Below are positions 1 to 11,565 of a DNA stretch of 64,000 bases, piece after piece. Made by a program: the position numbers and the translations under genes. The notes below the pieces were generated by a model. That model made no database searches. It had not been told where the DNA came from and saw only the letters and a program-made list of their open reading frames with translations. Position 1 is the first letter of the stretch; each line of letters begins with the position of its first letter. This DNA is from Zingiber officinale (Eukaryota; Streptophyta; Magnoliopsida; Zingiberales; Zingiberaceae), in assembly GCF_018446385.1 (NCBI RefSeq), contig NC_055986.1, positions 104,007,344-104,071,343 of the forward strand. The letters run 5' to 3'.

Positions 1-496
1 GAGAGTTTAATGTATGATCCTATACAATTATGCCCCGAGATAATGGTTCAATGGTGTCCTGTCAATTCCAATTTTGACCCATTAATGAATAATTTTTTTT
101 AATAAACGATTAATATAAGAACGTTAGATTTATGAGTCGTTCGCTGTAAGTATTTTTTATAATTTATCCTGTAAATTGTAAAAAAAATTCTATAAAATCA
201 GATTGATCATTTCAGAATTAGTCGATATAAGCTGAATATATAACATTAGCAAAAAAAAAATTATTACAATCATGTGATAAATTGACGTAAAACGTACAAA
301 AATGTGAATACAAAATATTCGACTTTGTTGCTTGTCCACCAATCAACAACAATAACAACAACAATCAAACATTTTCCCACTAGGAAAGGTCGATTGTATG
401 AATCTTTTTATGTCATTGAGTTCTATCTCCTACTAATCAAGTCTTTTTTAGTCTTCTTCTTCCTCGTTTGATATGTATGTTTATCATCATTGTACA
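1..496. other. AT-rich stretch without a recognisable gene
   Basis: No open frame, repeat array or RNA gene was recognised. Composition is AT-rich with short homopolymer A and T runs. It borders the LINE relic on its right, so part of it may be old 3' flank of that insertion. Confidence 0.5.
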
Positions 497-933
497 TCAC
501 CTAACTGGAGGATGTATTAGTCGTCTAAGTATATGTCTGTACCATTTTAAACGTGTCTCTCGAAATTTTTCCTCAATAGATGCTACTCCGACTTTCTCTC
601 TAATACTCTCATTTCTTATTTTGTTCATTCTCATATGTTTACACATCCACCTTAATATCCTCATCTCTGTAACTCTCATCTTCTGCTCATGTGTTTGAGT
701 CATAGCCCAACATTTAGCTCCATATAACATAATAGGTCTAACTGTGATTTTATAAAACTTACCTGTAAGTTTAAGAGGTACTTTAAAATCACATAAAACA
801 TTCGACACTCCCCTTCATTTCAACCATCCTATTTATATTTTATGTAAAACATCTCTCTCAATCCCTCCAACGTTTTACAAAAATAATCTTAAATATTTAA
901 ATCTTTCGATTTCAATCAACTCATCATCTCCTA

Positions 934-935
<2 letters not shown>
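497..935 (-). mobile_element. LINE (non-LTR retrotransposon) reverse-transcriptase C-terminal relic
   Basis: The minus-strand frame at 497-808 gives 103 residues that match the end of plant LINE ORF2 proteins: LYGAKCWAMT, a KMRVTEMRILRWMCKH segment, then IREKVGVASIEEKFRETRLKW and a terminal HILRR-PVR block. Between about 810 and 935 the same protein continues upstream in shifted frames with stops, including a KYL/GGI-like segment. The catalytic YADD part is missing, so this is a 5'-truncated, decayed copy. No poly-A tail or target duplication was identified. Confidence 0.85.

Positions 936-938
<3 letters not shown>

Positions 939-964
<26 letters not shown>
939..964. repeat. (TA)n microsatellite
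   Basis: About 13 uninterrupted AT/TA dinucleotides next to the LINE relic. Confidence 0.95.
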
Positions 965-973
<9 letters not shown>

Positions 974-1160
974 TTCACACAATTTCTTATGTCAATACCA
1001 TGTGTTTATTATTCTTAATATTATCTATTTGTTGTTGGCGTAAGCTGTTGTTACAAATATTTATAAAATAAGTTGAACATATAATTTTTTTTTCTTTTAA
1101 TTTGTGGAAACGTAGGAGCTGCTTAGGTGGACACGCGACTTGGAGTGCTGGGGCCTACGC

Positions 1161-1171
1161 CTATTTATAAA
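1161..1171 (+). promoter_or_regulatory. TATA box of the polygalacturonase gene
   Basis: CTATTTATAAA lies about 50 bases upstream of the ATG at 1216. This spacing leaves room for a short 5' leader with a start near 1195, usual for plant genes. Based on position and motif only. Confidence 0.65.
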
Positions 1172-1215
1172 CTCACCTTCTTCTCCATCTTTTCATCTCT
1201 CGTCGTTTCAGCAGA

Positions 1216-4200
1216 ATGAGGTTGAAATGCTTTGTGCTGCTGCTCTTCTTCCTTGTCCTCTTGTTATGTACTAAATTTGACGGATGTGAAGCAAGGAACC
1301 AAAGGCACAGGAAGTCAAAGTTGTCTCCCTCAGCCATGGCAAGAAAGAAGGGAAGGCATACAAGTGTCGGTAGCAGCAAGGGTGATCGTGATGATCATGG
1401 TGACGGTAGAGACAACCAGTTGAATCCACCTCCGAGCTCACAGCCACCATATCCGGGAACAGAGCACCAGGTGCCAAATCCAGCCGCCATGTTTAGTGTG
1501 CTTGATTATGGAGCCAACGGGGATGGTGTCGCAGATGACACCAAGGTCAGCTTCTCACACATTCTTCCTTCTACCCCCATTAGCTAAACTTCTACCTGTA
1601 GCATTTTACAAACCAGCTTATGGGGAGAGTTAGTCCATAAATATGCACGCTAATTAGTCTACTTGTAATTTGGCTGGAGATTGCATGTAGGCAAATCCAA
1701 ATTGAAACCGAGAGAAGACTTTTTGTGATGCAATGTGTGACAAAAAAAAAGGCTCTGCTTTTTTTTTCTTTTGCTTTTCAATGTCACAATATAAACTGTC
1801 ACAGGGAATCAGAATGCTGTTGCCTCCTTTTCAACTACTTGATTCTTTTAGTTGTCTTTTTAAAAGGTTGTTTGTGGTTGATAAAAGAACAAGATTTGGT
1901 GGAGAAAGTTAAGAATGATTCTGACCTTGGTTTTGCTGCAGGCTTTTGAGGCTGCATGGGCTGCTGCGTGCAAGGTGGAAGGATCAGTTTTGATTGTTCC
2001 AGCTGAGTTTGAGTTCCTTGTAGGCCCCATCTCCTTTTCTGGACCTTCTTGTGGGCCAAACATTGTGTTCCAGGTAATCCTACGACTTGAGGATGGAAAC
2101 AGAAGTTAGCCATTTGCGATGCAGTTTCCAGCATCAGAGTAATCAATTGTATTTGGTCTACACAAACAGTTTTAAATGCCTGTTGGAAACTAGTGATATA
2201 GTAATGAATTTAACAAGGGCACGAGATAAATAAATGGAAGGTAGAGTAAAAAATAACAGAATACTATACTGATAGAAGATACAAGACTAGAAAAACAAGA
2301 TCATTTATTTAGGTTCATCCAGGGTGAGAGGATGAAATAATTTGCTAGGGTATATAAAACTCACCAGGAATAAAATGACTAATCCTAAAGAATCGCTTGC
2401 ACCTGTTGCAGTTAGATGGAACAATTTTGGCCCCAGCTGATTCCCGAAGTTGGGGATCTGGCCTACTCTGGTGGATTGAGTTCACGAAACTGCAAGGAAT
2501 AACAATTCGTGGTAGTGGAGTCATAGAAGGACGAGGCAGCATATGGTGGACGAGCACAGAGTCTAATGTTCATCCAGTAAGATAGCTGATTTTATCTCCA
2601 TTTGAACATTATCGATTAGTTATCTTTGCTTGCATCTTCAAAGCATCTTAACCACTAGGGGGGAAGAGACTCTCAAGTTCACTCTTTTCTGTTACAAATA
2701 CATCCTGACCATGGTTCATCCTTCATAGAGTAGTCATATTCATTTCTCGCTCGAACATCATAACCCTACAAGTCATAAATATTATTGCACATTGCTGATT
2801 TTCAAGGTGAAACCTTTGGCAGAGCGACGATGAGCTCAGTCTGAAGTTGGTGGAGATCAAGCCAACTGTAAGAAATCCCATCCAATTTGTGGCATTCGCC
2901 ATTCAATATAGCAATGATTCACCAAACAAAACATTTGCAGGCTCTGCGGTTCTATGGGAGTTATAATGTAACAATAACTGGCATCACAATCCAAAACAGT
3001 CCACAATGCCACCTGAAGTTTGATAATTGTGAAGCAGTCCAGGTCTTCAACATGACAATTAATTCACCTGGCACAAGCCTCAACACAGATGGAATACATC
3101 TGCAAAATTCAAGGGATGTCATGATTCATCATACCAACATGAGCTGTGGTAAACTGTTTTTATAGCAAAGGAATATGGTGCCAATTTTTCACACTGACAA
3201 CAAATATCAACAACAAACAGTGATAACATACATGTTCAAACAATTTCACTTCTCACCCATTGTGCTCTAAGGGTGATCATTTGATATTCATCCTAAATGC
3301 TGCAGAACAAAAGATTGGTTTAAGATCCTCCATGGCATCTAAATGGTTTAAGATAACAAGAAAGTCGAAACAAATTTTCACTGTAACAAACTGCTCGAGA
3401 TTTGCTAACATGAGATCTTGCATTTTGCTTAAACATAGGTGACGACTGTGTCTCTATCCAAACAGGATGCACAAACATCAACATCCACAGTGTAGACTGT
3501 GGTCCTGGTCATGGAATCAGCATTGGTGGCCTTGGAAGAGACAACATGAAAGCATGTGTTTCTAATATAACTGTAAGAGACATCAACGTGCACAACACAA
3601 CGAATGGTGTCAGAATCAAGACCTGGCAGGTGAATGCTTCAGCATACCCTAATTACAAAGTAATCTATAAAATTCCTTCAGTTCATATCCAGTAATAAAG
3701 TTTCTCTTATCCCATGCTGCAAACAACTTACAATTAGCATACAAGGAATTACATTTTGTTTGTCCGGCTATAAAAGCATTGCATAGAAAAGATACACAAA
3801 CAAACTGTACCTGGGAACACTAATGGATATCAGCGCAAATACTATGAATTGCAGGGTGGATCAGGATCTGTTCAAAGTGTAACATTCTCAAACATAAGAG
3901 TATCCGAAGTCCAGACTCCGATTGTCATTGACCAATTTTACTGTGATAGATCTTCATGTAAAAACCAGACATCAGCCGTAGCCCTGTCAGGAATTGCCTA
4001 TGAGAACATCAGAGGGACATACACAGTGAAACCAGTGCACTTTGCATGCAGTGATGCTTCTCCATGTTCAGACATCAGTATAACTGGGATCGAGCTTCAA
4101 CCACTACAAGAACAGTATCACATGTATGAACCATTTTGTTGGAAGGCCTTTGGGGAATTGTATCCTCCAACTGTCCCTCCAATTGTCTGCTTGCAGAGTG

Positions 4201-4247
4201 GAAAACCAGCCAGCAACCGCATCTTGTCTGACCATGGCATGTGTTGA
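1216..4247 (+). CDS. Polygalacturonase (glycoside hydrolase family 28), seven exons
   Basis: Predicted secreted pectinase that hydrolyses alpha-1,4 galacturonan in the cell wall. Exons I placed by GT/AG and frame: 1216-1545, 1942-2073, 2412-2576, 2823-2867, 2941-3148, 3439-3629, 3855-4247, giving about 487 residues. Residues 1-25 are a hydrophobic signal peptide. Residues 26-85 are a basic then proline-rich linker. The FSVLDYGANGDGVADDT start of the GH28 fold follows. All four GH28 signatures are present: NTDGI (about 272), GDDC (about 294), the GHG motif (about 317) and RIK (about 352), so the three catalytic aspartates and the histidine are intact. The linker and the C-terminal cysteines resemble the At1g48100-like plant clade (from memory). 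Exon 4 is only 45 bases and its borders are the least certain. The gene looks functional. Confidence 0.92.
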
Positions 4248-4799
4248 TTACCATCATCCTCAAGGAAATTGGCATACTGTAAATTTGAGATTGCTGTGAT
4301 TCTTGTGACACTGTATTTAGCACCAGTGTAAATCTAGAATTTTCCACCCAAATTCATATAATTTTCCTATTCAAGTTATATATTCTAATAAGTAATAAGT
4401 ATAAATAAGCAAAGACATAATAAATCAAACAAGTTGAAAGTAAATCAAAAGTTAGTGAAAGCTATCTAACCATAAAACAACTTATCCTTATGTTCACCAA
4501 AGTACCCAAAAAAAACACCCGTGACACTCCAATCTATTTAGGGCCATTTACATGGATTTTATCCCTCCATCAAACAATTCTACAAGGTCATGCCACAAAC
4601 TTTCCAATGTATTAAATCAATCATTTTGGTCCAGTTTTGAAAACACAGCAGAAAAGAGATCTTATGTTGCACCAAGTATAGTGCATGCTCAATGCATATC
4701 AATAAGGACAGATGAACGATCACATAAAAAGATATAAAAGGAGATGTCAAGTATGAGGAAGGCAAGATTTTCTTTTTTCTTGATTACTTCATTCTCTCT
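4248..4799. other. 3' flank of the polygalacturonase gene
   Basis: Holds the probable 3' UTR and AT-rich intergenic DNA. No clear polyadenylation signal could be assigned and no further coding exon was recognised. Confidence 0.5.
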
Positions 4800-4940
4800 T
4801 CCTGATTTTGACTTGAGCGTCGGAGGGTCAACGCCATGAACCCCTTCCCTGATTTTGATTTTGTTTGCAGGATCGAAGTCTTCAACCCGTCAGCAGTCAT
4901 CCCACCTCCAGCATTCCAGCTTCATTCGGACAGGATCATA
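4800..4940 (+). mobile_element. Fragment of a Gypsy-type LTR (R/U5 region)
   Basis: The segment reads TTGACTTGAGCGTCGGAGGG, then a TTTGTTTGCAGG acceptor-like site and GTCATCCCACCTCCAGC, ending CATTCGGACAGGATCA. This is a pattern I recognise from R/U5 ends of plant Gypsy LTRs. The solo LTR at 25533-26902 carries a related ACTTGAGCGTCGGATGGCC block on the opposite strand. No LTR start or target duplication is visible, so it is a relic. Confidence 0.55.
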
Positions 4941-6288
4941 TAGTATTTGCAGCTCTCTACTGCTGCCTTTACTGAAATCAATCAAATACTTTTGAATCTA
5001 ACTATATTTGAGAACTATTAGTATCTTTGAATAGATTCAGGAAAAAAAAAAAAAAGATATGTTGGAGCACTGTCACACTTGTTAGTTGTTACCCAACTTT
5101 TACATGTTTGAAATAGAATAACAAGAAAGTATATCGTGTTACTTCCAAATCTTAGGAGAACGAAATCCTCCTTCGTTTGAATGTTCTAGTGTTTTTTGTT
5201 CTACACACAATGTAGATGGTAGAATCGAGGAGTAATTTCCAAGCAGTAGTTGTATGTCACTTTCAAGGACCTTGTTATCAATCCAGATTGAAACTATTCA
5301 CTCTTGCAAGGTGCTTTTTCTATCTGAATTGCTGACAAACAATTGTCATATATACAAAGAAATCTTAAACTTGAAGAATGTATAATCAAAAGGTTCATCT
5401 TCATGAGAAAGCCAACACGTGTGAGATCTTGTAAGCCTCACTTTGCTGGATCTTTTCTAAAGTAAGAAGTCTCCAGATTCTACACAAGCTAACCAAGTAA
5501 CAAAAGAACAATGTGAAATCTTCCCTCAATGTGAAGCAACCCAGATTACCAGTGCGCATTCTTCTCATCACAATTGATTATAGGCATGCTGAAATTGGGC
5601 TGGCATGCTCTGCTCTTAAGATGAATATTACATTTCCAATTCTCGAGCAGTCCAGATACATTAATGCTCTTACTAAATGAACTAGATTTTGCCATGAGGA
5701 AGGGTTCCCCCACCCACCCATCCCCGAAAAAACAGCAGATCAAGCTATAAACTAATAAAGACAATTCCAGGTATATCCCATGCATTGTAAAAAAATTTGG
5801 TATCAGGATGGATGCTATCCCAGTGGAAATTGTTGAAGGTAATCTTGTAATGCAATAGCTATATCTGCTACAGACTGATATTTCAGCATATAATCAGGTG
5901 AAATACAACTATTTTGTTCTCTTCACATTAGAAGTTACCATATCATTTCTTGTACAATTAAATACTTCTGATTATGCAACCAAGCCAATAGCAAGTGCTT
6001 AAGGAGGCAAGCCATCACCTTGGTTAATTATCAACAATCCAAAAGGCAAGCTTGACAGACAAACTGCCAACTTATTTCATTTAGAGGTGACAACCAAGGA
6101 TCTGCCCTACTCTTCCTTTCATGAGCAAACTAAGAATGTTTTTCTTTATATACCACCAATAGAGCATTCATGACCCTCTTTTTACCTATTTTTTTGGTTG
6201 ATTGAAAAGCTTAAATTATCCTTTTCACTGGCAAACAGCAGGACGATAAGCCCTAGATCCAAACATCCACTCTCATAGAATGATCACC
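4941..6288. other. Intergenic DNA between the polygalacturonase and PPR genes
   Basis: No convincing coding frame. It contains an A15 run near 5041 and presumably the 3' UTR of the minus-strand PPR gene at its right end. The two genes converge on this interval, so both terminators should lie here, but none can be pinpointed. Confidence 0.5.
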
Positions 6289-8268
6289 TTACTTCAGAAT
6301 GCCATTCATCACTCTAATCATAACAGAGTAATCTGAGTTTACATAAATGCCTCGTACTAGTACATTCCAAGTGACAACATTGGGGAAAATACCTTCATCC
6401 AGCATTTTCTGAAGATATACCATAGAATCATCTATCCTCTGCTCATTACAAAGGCCAGCTATCAGAGTAGTATAGGAAAATACATCCCTGTAATAATTTC
6501 CTGAATAGAGTTGACCAAAAAATTGAGTAGCATTTCTAACTAAGCCTGCCTTACAGGAAGCATAAATCAATCCATTAATAGTGAAAGAGTCAGGTTTTAT
6601 GCCATGGACAATCATCTTTCCAGTCAGTAGCAAAGCTTCCTTGATCATACCCATCCGTGAGATGCTATGTATCACTGTGTTATAAGTGACAACATTGAAC
6701 TCAGCCCCATTTGCTATCATGTCACCCATAAGTGTAAAAACTTCTCTGAAACTTCCTTCTTTGCAGAGGCCACAGAGCAATTCATTGTAGGTTCTGGTGT
6801 TCGGCAGACAACCATGAATTTTCATCTCATCTATTATGTTCATGGCCCACCCTACTCTTCCACTATCGCATAAATATTTAACTAAAGTATTATATGTCAC
6901 TGTATTAGGAGGACAGTTCTCCAATATCATATTCTTAATAAAGTTCATAGCATGCTCAAACATGAACCTCTTGCAAAATGCCTCCACCATGCAGGTATAT
7001 ACGACTACATTAGGCTTACAACCATTGTTCATCATAGTGTTCCATATTGACATTGCACCTTCAAGGTCTCCTACTTTTGATAAGGAGTTAATCAGAGAAC
7101 TATAAGTTCTAATATCAGGAGAGAAATCATTTTGAATCATCTCATCAAATACAGCTAAACCTCTTCTAAGATTTCCAGCAGAGCAAAGGCCATGAATAAG
7201 GACATTGTATGCAATGATGTTGGGCATGCATCCTTCTAGAGTCATTCCATGCCAAACATCTATAGCTTCTGAGATGTTTCCTTCTTCAAGAAAACCTTTT
7301 ATCAAAGATGTGAAGGTAACAATACTAGGGGCACATCCTTTAACTAGCATTTGAGCTAGAATAGCAACAGACAGCTTCATTTCCTTTACATTACACAAAG
7401 CATTCAAAATTGTCGTGTAAGTGATTTCATTAGGCCACAATCCTCTAGTTATCATATCATCAACCAAACAAAGTGCCTCTTTAACATTATGCTCCTTACA
7501 TACACTGTTAATCAGAGCATTATATGCAGGTACACAGGAAGCTGAGCTTTTAGCTAACTCCTTAGCCTCATCTAACTTTCCAAACTTACAAAGGGAAGAT
7601 ACAATTGTGGTGTAACTCACTGCATCTGGAGAGTGCCCCTTCTTTGACATCTCGATGAGAAGTTTGCGTGCAGTATCTATTCGATTATTTTGGCATAAAG
7701 CTTTGAGAAGAATGTTGTAGGTGAAGACATTGGGTTCTATTCCCTCTTTCTTCATATTACTGTAAATAGGATTTATCAAATTGATCCTGTTATCCTTCAG
7801 AACTGCATCCAAAATATGATTGTAGATTCTGACAGTAGGTCTGCAACCAAAATCTTGAATGCGGTAGAATGTTTTCAAGGCTTGTTCTACTGTACTACTT
7901 TGAGCATACGACCTTATGACACTGATGAATATGTCCTCAGTGCAGGGTAGACCTTGCAGCTTCATCTGTTGCAGGAGGTATTGAACAGTATCCATTGCAT
8001 TTTGCCTCCCTAATTTCTCAATCATCATTTGGTATGTGAGGGGAGTGTGTCTAAATCCTTTGAACCCTGCCACATGTCTGAAAAAATCTAGTGCAACAGC
8101 AATGTTCCTCTCTAACTTTAAATGCCTCAGTACGTCTGCCTCTTTTAGTTTTGAAACATCCGAGCCCTTCTCTTGTTCAGTATCAGGAATCATATTCAAA
8201 GTGAGGACGGATGTCACTGCTGACTTTGGAACCTTAAGCAACAACGACCGGCCCTCTGAGAGATACAT
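6289..8268 (-). CDS. P-class pentatricopeptide-repeat protein, organellar RNA-binding
   Basis: Intronless 659-residue protein with roughly fifteen 35-residue PPR units from about residue 75 to the end, each with the xxYNxLIxxLCKxGxxxxAxxLxxEMxxxGxxPN pattern (seen in units around VFTYNILLKALC, NIIAYNVLIHGLC and NTVTYNTLVKYLC). No E, E+, DYW or SMR domain follows the repeats, so it is P-class. Such proteins bind organellar transcripts through residues 5 and 35 of each unit and act in RNA stabilisation, splicing or translation. Length and content resemble Arabidopsis At3g48810 (from memory, also about 659 residues). One unit near residue 235 is shortened by about five residues. The N-terminal 45 residues are basic and hydroxylated but also hold acidic stretches, so targeting is uncertain. 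No frame damage is seen. Confidence 0.93.
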   Translation of the reverse strand: MYLSEGRSLLLKVPKSAVTSVLTLNMIPDTEQEKGSDVSKLKEADVLRHLKLERNIAVALDFFRHVAGFKGFRHTPLTYQMMIEKLGRQNAMDTVQYLLQQMKLQGLPCTEDIFISVIRSYAQSSTVEQALKTFYRIQDFGCRPTVRIYNHILDAVLKDNRINLINPIYSNMKKEGIEPNVFTYNILLKALCQNNRIDTARKLLIEMSKKGHSPDAVSYTTIVSSLCKFGKLDEAKELAKSSASCVPAYNALINSVCKEHNVKEALCLVDDMITRGLWPNEITYTTILNALCNVKEMKLSVAILAQMLVKGCAPSIVTFTSLIKGFLEEGNISEAIDVWHGMTLEGCMPNIIAYNVLIHGLCSAGNLRRGLAVFDEMIQNDFSPDIRTYSSLINSLSKVGDLEGAMSIWNTMMNNGCKPNVVVYTCMVEAFCKRFMFEHAMNFIKNMILENCPPNTVTYNTLVKYLCDSGRVGWAMNIIDEMKIHGCLPNTRTYNELLCGLCKEGSFREVFTLMGDMIANGAEFNVVTYNTVIHSISRMGMIKEALLLTGKMIVHGIKPDSFTINGLIYASCKAGLVRNATQFFGQLYSGNYYRDVFSYTTLIAGLCNEQRIDDSMVYLQKMLDEGIFPNVVTWNVLVRGIYVNSDYSVMIRVMNGILK

Positions 8269-9187
8269 AACTCAAGCTTCCAGAAACTTGAGTTTAACAC
8301 GTAGATTTGTGCAATAGAAGAACACAAAAACCTGGCGAAAATTATAAGAAAGATTGTCGTTGGGTAATACTTTCAAGAGCAACAAGGTCCAAATTCAACG
8401 CCAAAGAATCAAAAGATAAGGAGACTTCCATGTACAAATAGATGCTTAAAAACATAGTATTGTTTAACCGCACAAGTGAAGATTCTTTCAAATATTCACG
8501 AAACAGATAGTTCAAAAAAACGAAATTGCTGAAAGTATCAAAGATAAGAGGCTTCGCTCGAGTCACCCAGCGGAGGAGGGTCACACTAATCTGGCGCGAA
8601 GGGGAAGAAGGGGGTGATTACGAGAACAAGGGAAAACGACTTCCTCTTCCTCCTGCTCGAGATAAGCCGTTGCAGGTCAAGTCGGGGGAGAGGCGGCGGC
8701 AGATTCGCGCTGGAATTGCAGAAGGAATGAAGAGGAAAAAGCAAGAAAAGGGTTTATTTCTCGAAATTTATCACAGCCAGCCCGGTTCAACTAAACCTCC
8801 GGTTCGCTTGAACAAAAATGCTTCCGATTTTTACTGAAGTGCATAATTAAATTCGTAAAATACCTATTTCATGTACATAACTTTTAAAATATCAAATAAC
8901 GTATGGGATACCAATTTTACCCCTCATCCACATTACCTGCTCGTCTCCATCTATCTCGGGTGCTCATTTGAAACCAGAAAAAGCATCCCAACTCATTTTA
9001 ATTTCACGAAATCCTGCTTATGCTAAAATCCAATCTTGAACCCTAACTCCTCCTTCCCTCCCGACATCGCATACTCCCTGCTTTCGCTTAATTTCAAAAA
9101 TGCAATCCTAAACTTGGTCGTCTACTCATTCCCGTCTTTCAATATTTCACCGATGAAGTCCTGTATCACCGATCCTCCTCATACCAC
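8269..9187. other. 5' leader and promoter region of the PPR gene
   Basis: Upstream (to the right) of the minus-strand PPR start. Bases 8540-8760 are purine-rich and GC-richer than their surroundings, as in a 5' UTR or proximal promoter. Short open frames on both strands show no family signature. The segment 9000-9187, with its continuation at 12510-12770, is the target of the element at 9193 and may once have been one unit, but I recognise no gene in it. Confidence 0.4.
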
Positions 9188-9192
9188 AAGCG

Positions 9193-10111
9193 TGTTGGTG
9201 CAGCGGAGGCCGGCAAGAGGGGAGTGAATTGCTGAAAACAAAAATTAAACTATACCCTCCTCGTACTTTCAACTCAATTAGTGCAATAGTGATAAATTAA
9301 TAAAGCAATAAAAACTAAATAAAGAAATACAGAGAAGATCAGGATTTTAACCTGGTTACAACCAAGAAAGTTATTAATTCAGGGCAGTAGAAAAATTCTC
9401 CTTCTCTGAAGACGGAGAAGTCTTTTACACTTTGGAAGCTCAGAACTATTGCTAGGAAACACTACACAGTTGATTGCTTGAGTTGTTATTGAATTCTTAG
9501 CTCCAGGGGCCTTTATATAGGCCCTGGAAATCTTATCCCGAGAGTCCAAGGCGCCTCCAATAGGGTTCAAGGCGCCTCCAACTCGATCTGCGGATAAAAC
9601 TTTATCCGCAGCGCAAACGGTCAAACTAGCCTGCTCAAGGCACCTTAAACAATCCATTCAAGGCGCCTTCAATATGTTTAAGGCGCCTTCAAGGTTCCTG
9701 CTACAGTAATTTCTGCTACAGTAATTTCTGCTACAGTAACTTCCAGCCTCTTTTGACTCCTTTTCTTCTTCACTTTGTAAGCTCCGTTTGTTTGGATGAT
9801 TTCGGCCAAACGAAATAGGGCTCACCTGAACCCAATTTCCGGCCTTCCTCGAGCAGCCTTCCGTCTCGGCTTAACGTCCCTCGAACGCCGCGCACGCTCT
9901 TCATGACCACCGGAGTACTCTTCCGCAGCTCTCTCGTCCTTCGGACGCACCGAACCCGTCGGCTCCCTTCCCGTGCCGTCCTTCTCGCTAGCTGCGTCTT
10001 CCGCTCGACTTCCTGTGTTCCTAAGCTCCTGCACACTCAGACACAGGGATCAAACACAGCAGAACCTAACCAACTTGGTTGATCACATCAAAACTACCAC
10101 GGGGTCCAACA
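9193..10111 (-). repeat. 3' LTR of the 9193-12509 element
   Basis: Starts TGTTGGTGCAGCGGAGGC on the plus strand and ends GGGGTCCAACA. On the element strand the U3 holds several GGCGCC/AAGGCGCCTT palindromes (9535-9700), followed by a TATA box (9513-9519) that itself sits inside a palindrome, CCAGGG...CCCTGG. A CTGCTACAGTAA-type triplication lies at 9700-9740. Confidence 0.93.
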
Positions 10112-10126
10112 ATCTCCCCCCTTTTT
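10112..10126 (-). promoter_or_regulatory. Polypurine tract (plus-strand DNA primer)
   Basis: On the minus strand AAAAAGGGGGGAGAT directly abuts the 3' LTR. The same tract type precedes the LTRs at 28780 (minus) and 38892 (plus). Confidence 0.9.
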
Positions 10127-10687
10127 GATGTGCATCAACCCAAGTTCAAGTTAGGGTTAAAATAGACATAAAAAGTAATTTAAAGAAAAATTACTAAACT
10201 AACAAGTTAAGTATAATTTTTGCAATTAGTAAAATTGCAACAAAAAATAGAAAAAGAAATTTAAATTTTAAATTTTTTCTAACTCCCCCTAAACTTGTAC
10301 TTTTCTCTCCCCCTTTGATCACAACAAAAACGGGGTTAATAAAAATAGAGAGAATTATCCAACAATATGTTAGGTAAAATAAATGGTTCAAAAATATTCC
10401 AAGTAAGAATGAAATTTTGAAAAATTTTCTAGGTAAAATTTTGCAAGTCAAAAAGTTTCCACAAAAAAATTTTCAAGTTAAAAAATTTTCCAAAAAATTT
10501 TAGTAAAATGAATTTTTGAATTTTTCAGAAGAATATTTAAAAAAAAATTCTAAGTTAAATTACTTTTTAGAATTATAGAAAAGGCTTTTAACTTAGGCGA
10601 AAATAATATTTTTTTTTATTATTATTAAAACAAAATTCATTCTCAAGTTATTGTCATTTCTCTAACCTTATTATGATATCTAAATTT
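10127..10687 (-). other. AT-rich non-coding internal region of the 9193-12509 element
   Basis: Low-complexity AAATTTT-type sequence between the gag stop and the polypurine tract. It stands where pol would be in an autonomous element. Confidence 0.7.
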
Positions 10688-11500
10688 CTACTTTAGTTTA
10701 TCATAATTTTTTAGATTTAAGGAAAACAATATTAAGTATGCGGAAAATTGTTTTGACAAAATAATTGATAAAAGATCTTTTGATAATTCGTTCGACAAAT
10801 TATTTTGTAACTCACAAGAATCTTTTGGCAATATTTTTAGTTTCAGAAATTCTTTCAACAAAATAATTGGTAAAAAATATTTCGAAGGTGTTTTTAATTG
10901 GAAAGATTCGTTCGACAAAATTTTTTCTAATCCAGAAAATTCTTTCGAAGATTTAATTTTTAATTCGCAAAAATTTTCAGGTACCTTCTCGATTAATGTA
11001 ATTAATTGTTCAGAAGGTGGAGACCATACCTGACTTACCTTGTCAGCTGTTGATTCTCCCCCTGTCAAGTTGCTTTCTTCCGAAGTCTCTTCCCCTTCAT
11101 CGATGCTCATCTGGGATGAGCTTTCTGTGGCTTCAGGATGAAATTCGGCTGTTGGGGTTGTTACGGCATTTACCTTGGATTCGGACTCTTCATAGATCTT
11201 TAAGAACTTTTCCCAAAGTTCTTTTGCACTATTGTACTCTCCGACTTTATCGAGATCTTCATTTGGTATTGTGGTTAGAAGATGAAATTCAGCCCGCGCA
11301 TTTGCCATCGACTCATCACGTTGCTTCTCGTTCCAGAGGTATTTCTCGAGCTCTTCTCCATTTACTTTCTTTGGTGCTTCATAACCAGATTTCATTATTA
11401 AATAAATACCAAAATCAGACTTAAGGTATACCTCCATTTTTTGCTTCCATAAAGCAAACTCCCCCTCGAATGCAGGTGGGTAGTCACTAGCTCCGGCCAT
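10688..11500 (-). CDS. Gag-like protein with a DUF4219/UBN2-type N-terminus
   Basis: 270-residue ORF starting 65 bases downstream of the 5' LTR end on the element strand. Residues 1-110 (AFEGEFALWKQKMEVYLKS, then EELEKYLWNEKQRDESMANA, ending SAKELWEKFLKIYE) match the N-terminal gag of plant Copia elements. After about residue 115 it turns into a Ser/Glu-rich linker and then a Leu/Lys-rich tail read from AT-rich low-complexity DNA. No CCHC zinc knuckle is present. Truncated compared with full gag, but the frame is open. Capsid-like assembly is inferred only. Confidence 0.8.
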   Translation of the reverse strand: MAGASDYPPAFEGEFALWKQKMEVYLKSDFGIYLIMKSGYEAPKKVNGEELEKYLWNEKQRDESMANARAEFHLLTTIPNEDLDKVGEYNSAKELWEKFLKIYEESESKVNAVTTPTAEFHPEATESSSQMSIDEGEETSEESNLTGGESTADKVSQVWSPPSEQLITLIEKVPENFCELKIKSSKEFSGLEKILSNESFQLKTPSKYFLPIILLKEFLKLKILPKDSCELQNNLSNELSKDLLSIILSKQFSAYLILFSLNLKNYDKLK

Positions 11501-11551
11501 CGTCTAGATCTTCGTGCTTCAGTCGGCGGTTAGTCCTTCTGAGGCGGTCCG

Positions 11552-11563
11552 GCTCTGATACCA
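11552..11563 (-). promoter_or_regulatory. Primer binding site for tRNA-iMet
   Basis: The minus strand reads TGGTATCAGAGC two bases from the 5' LTR end, the standard plant Copia complement of the initiator-tRNA 3' end. Confidence 0.93.
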
Positions 11564-11565
11564 CT

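Noticed and set aside
4871..4945. Possible extra exon after a TTTGCAG site downstream of the polygalacturonase
   Set aside because: The text matches a Gypsy LTR R/U5 pattern better and the polygalacturonase already ends in a normal C-terminus.
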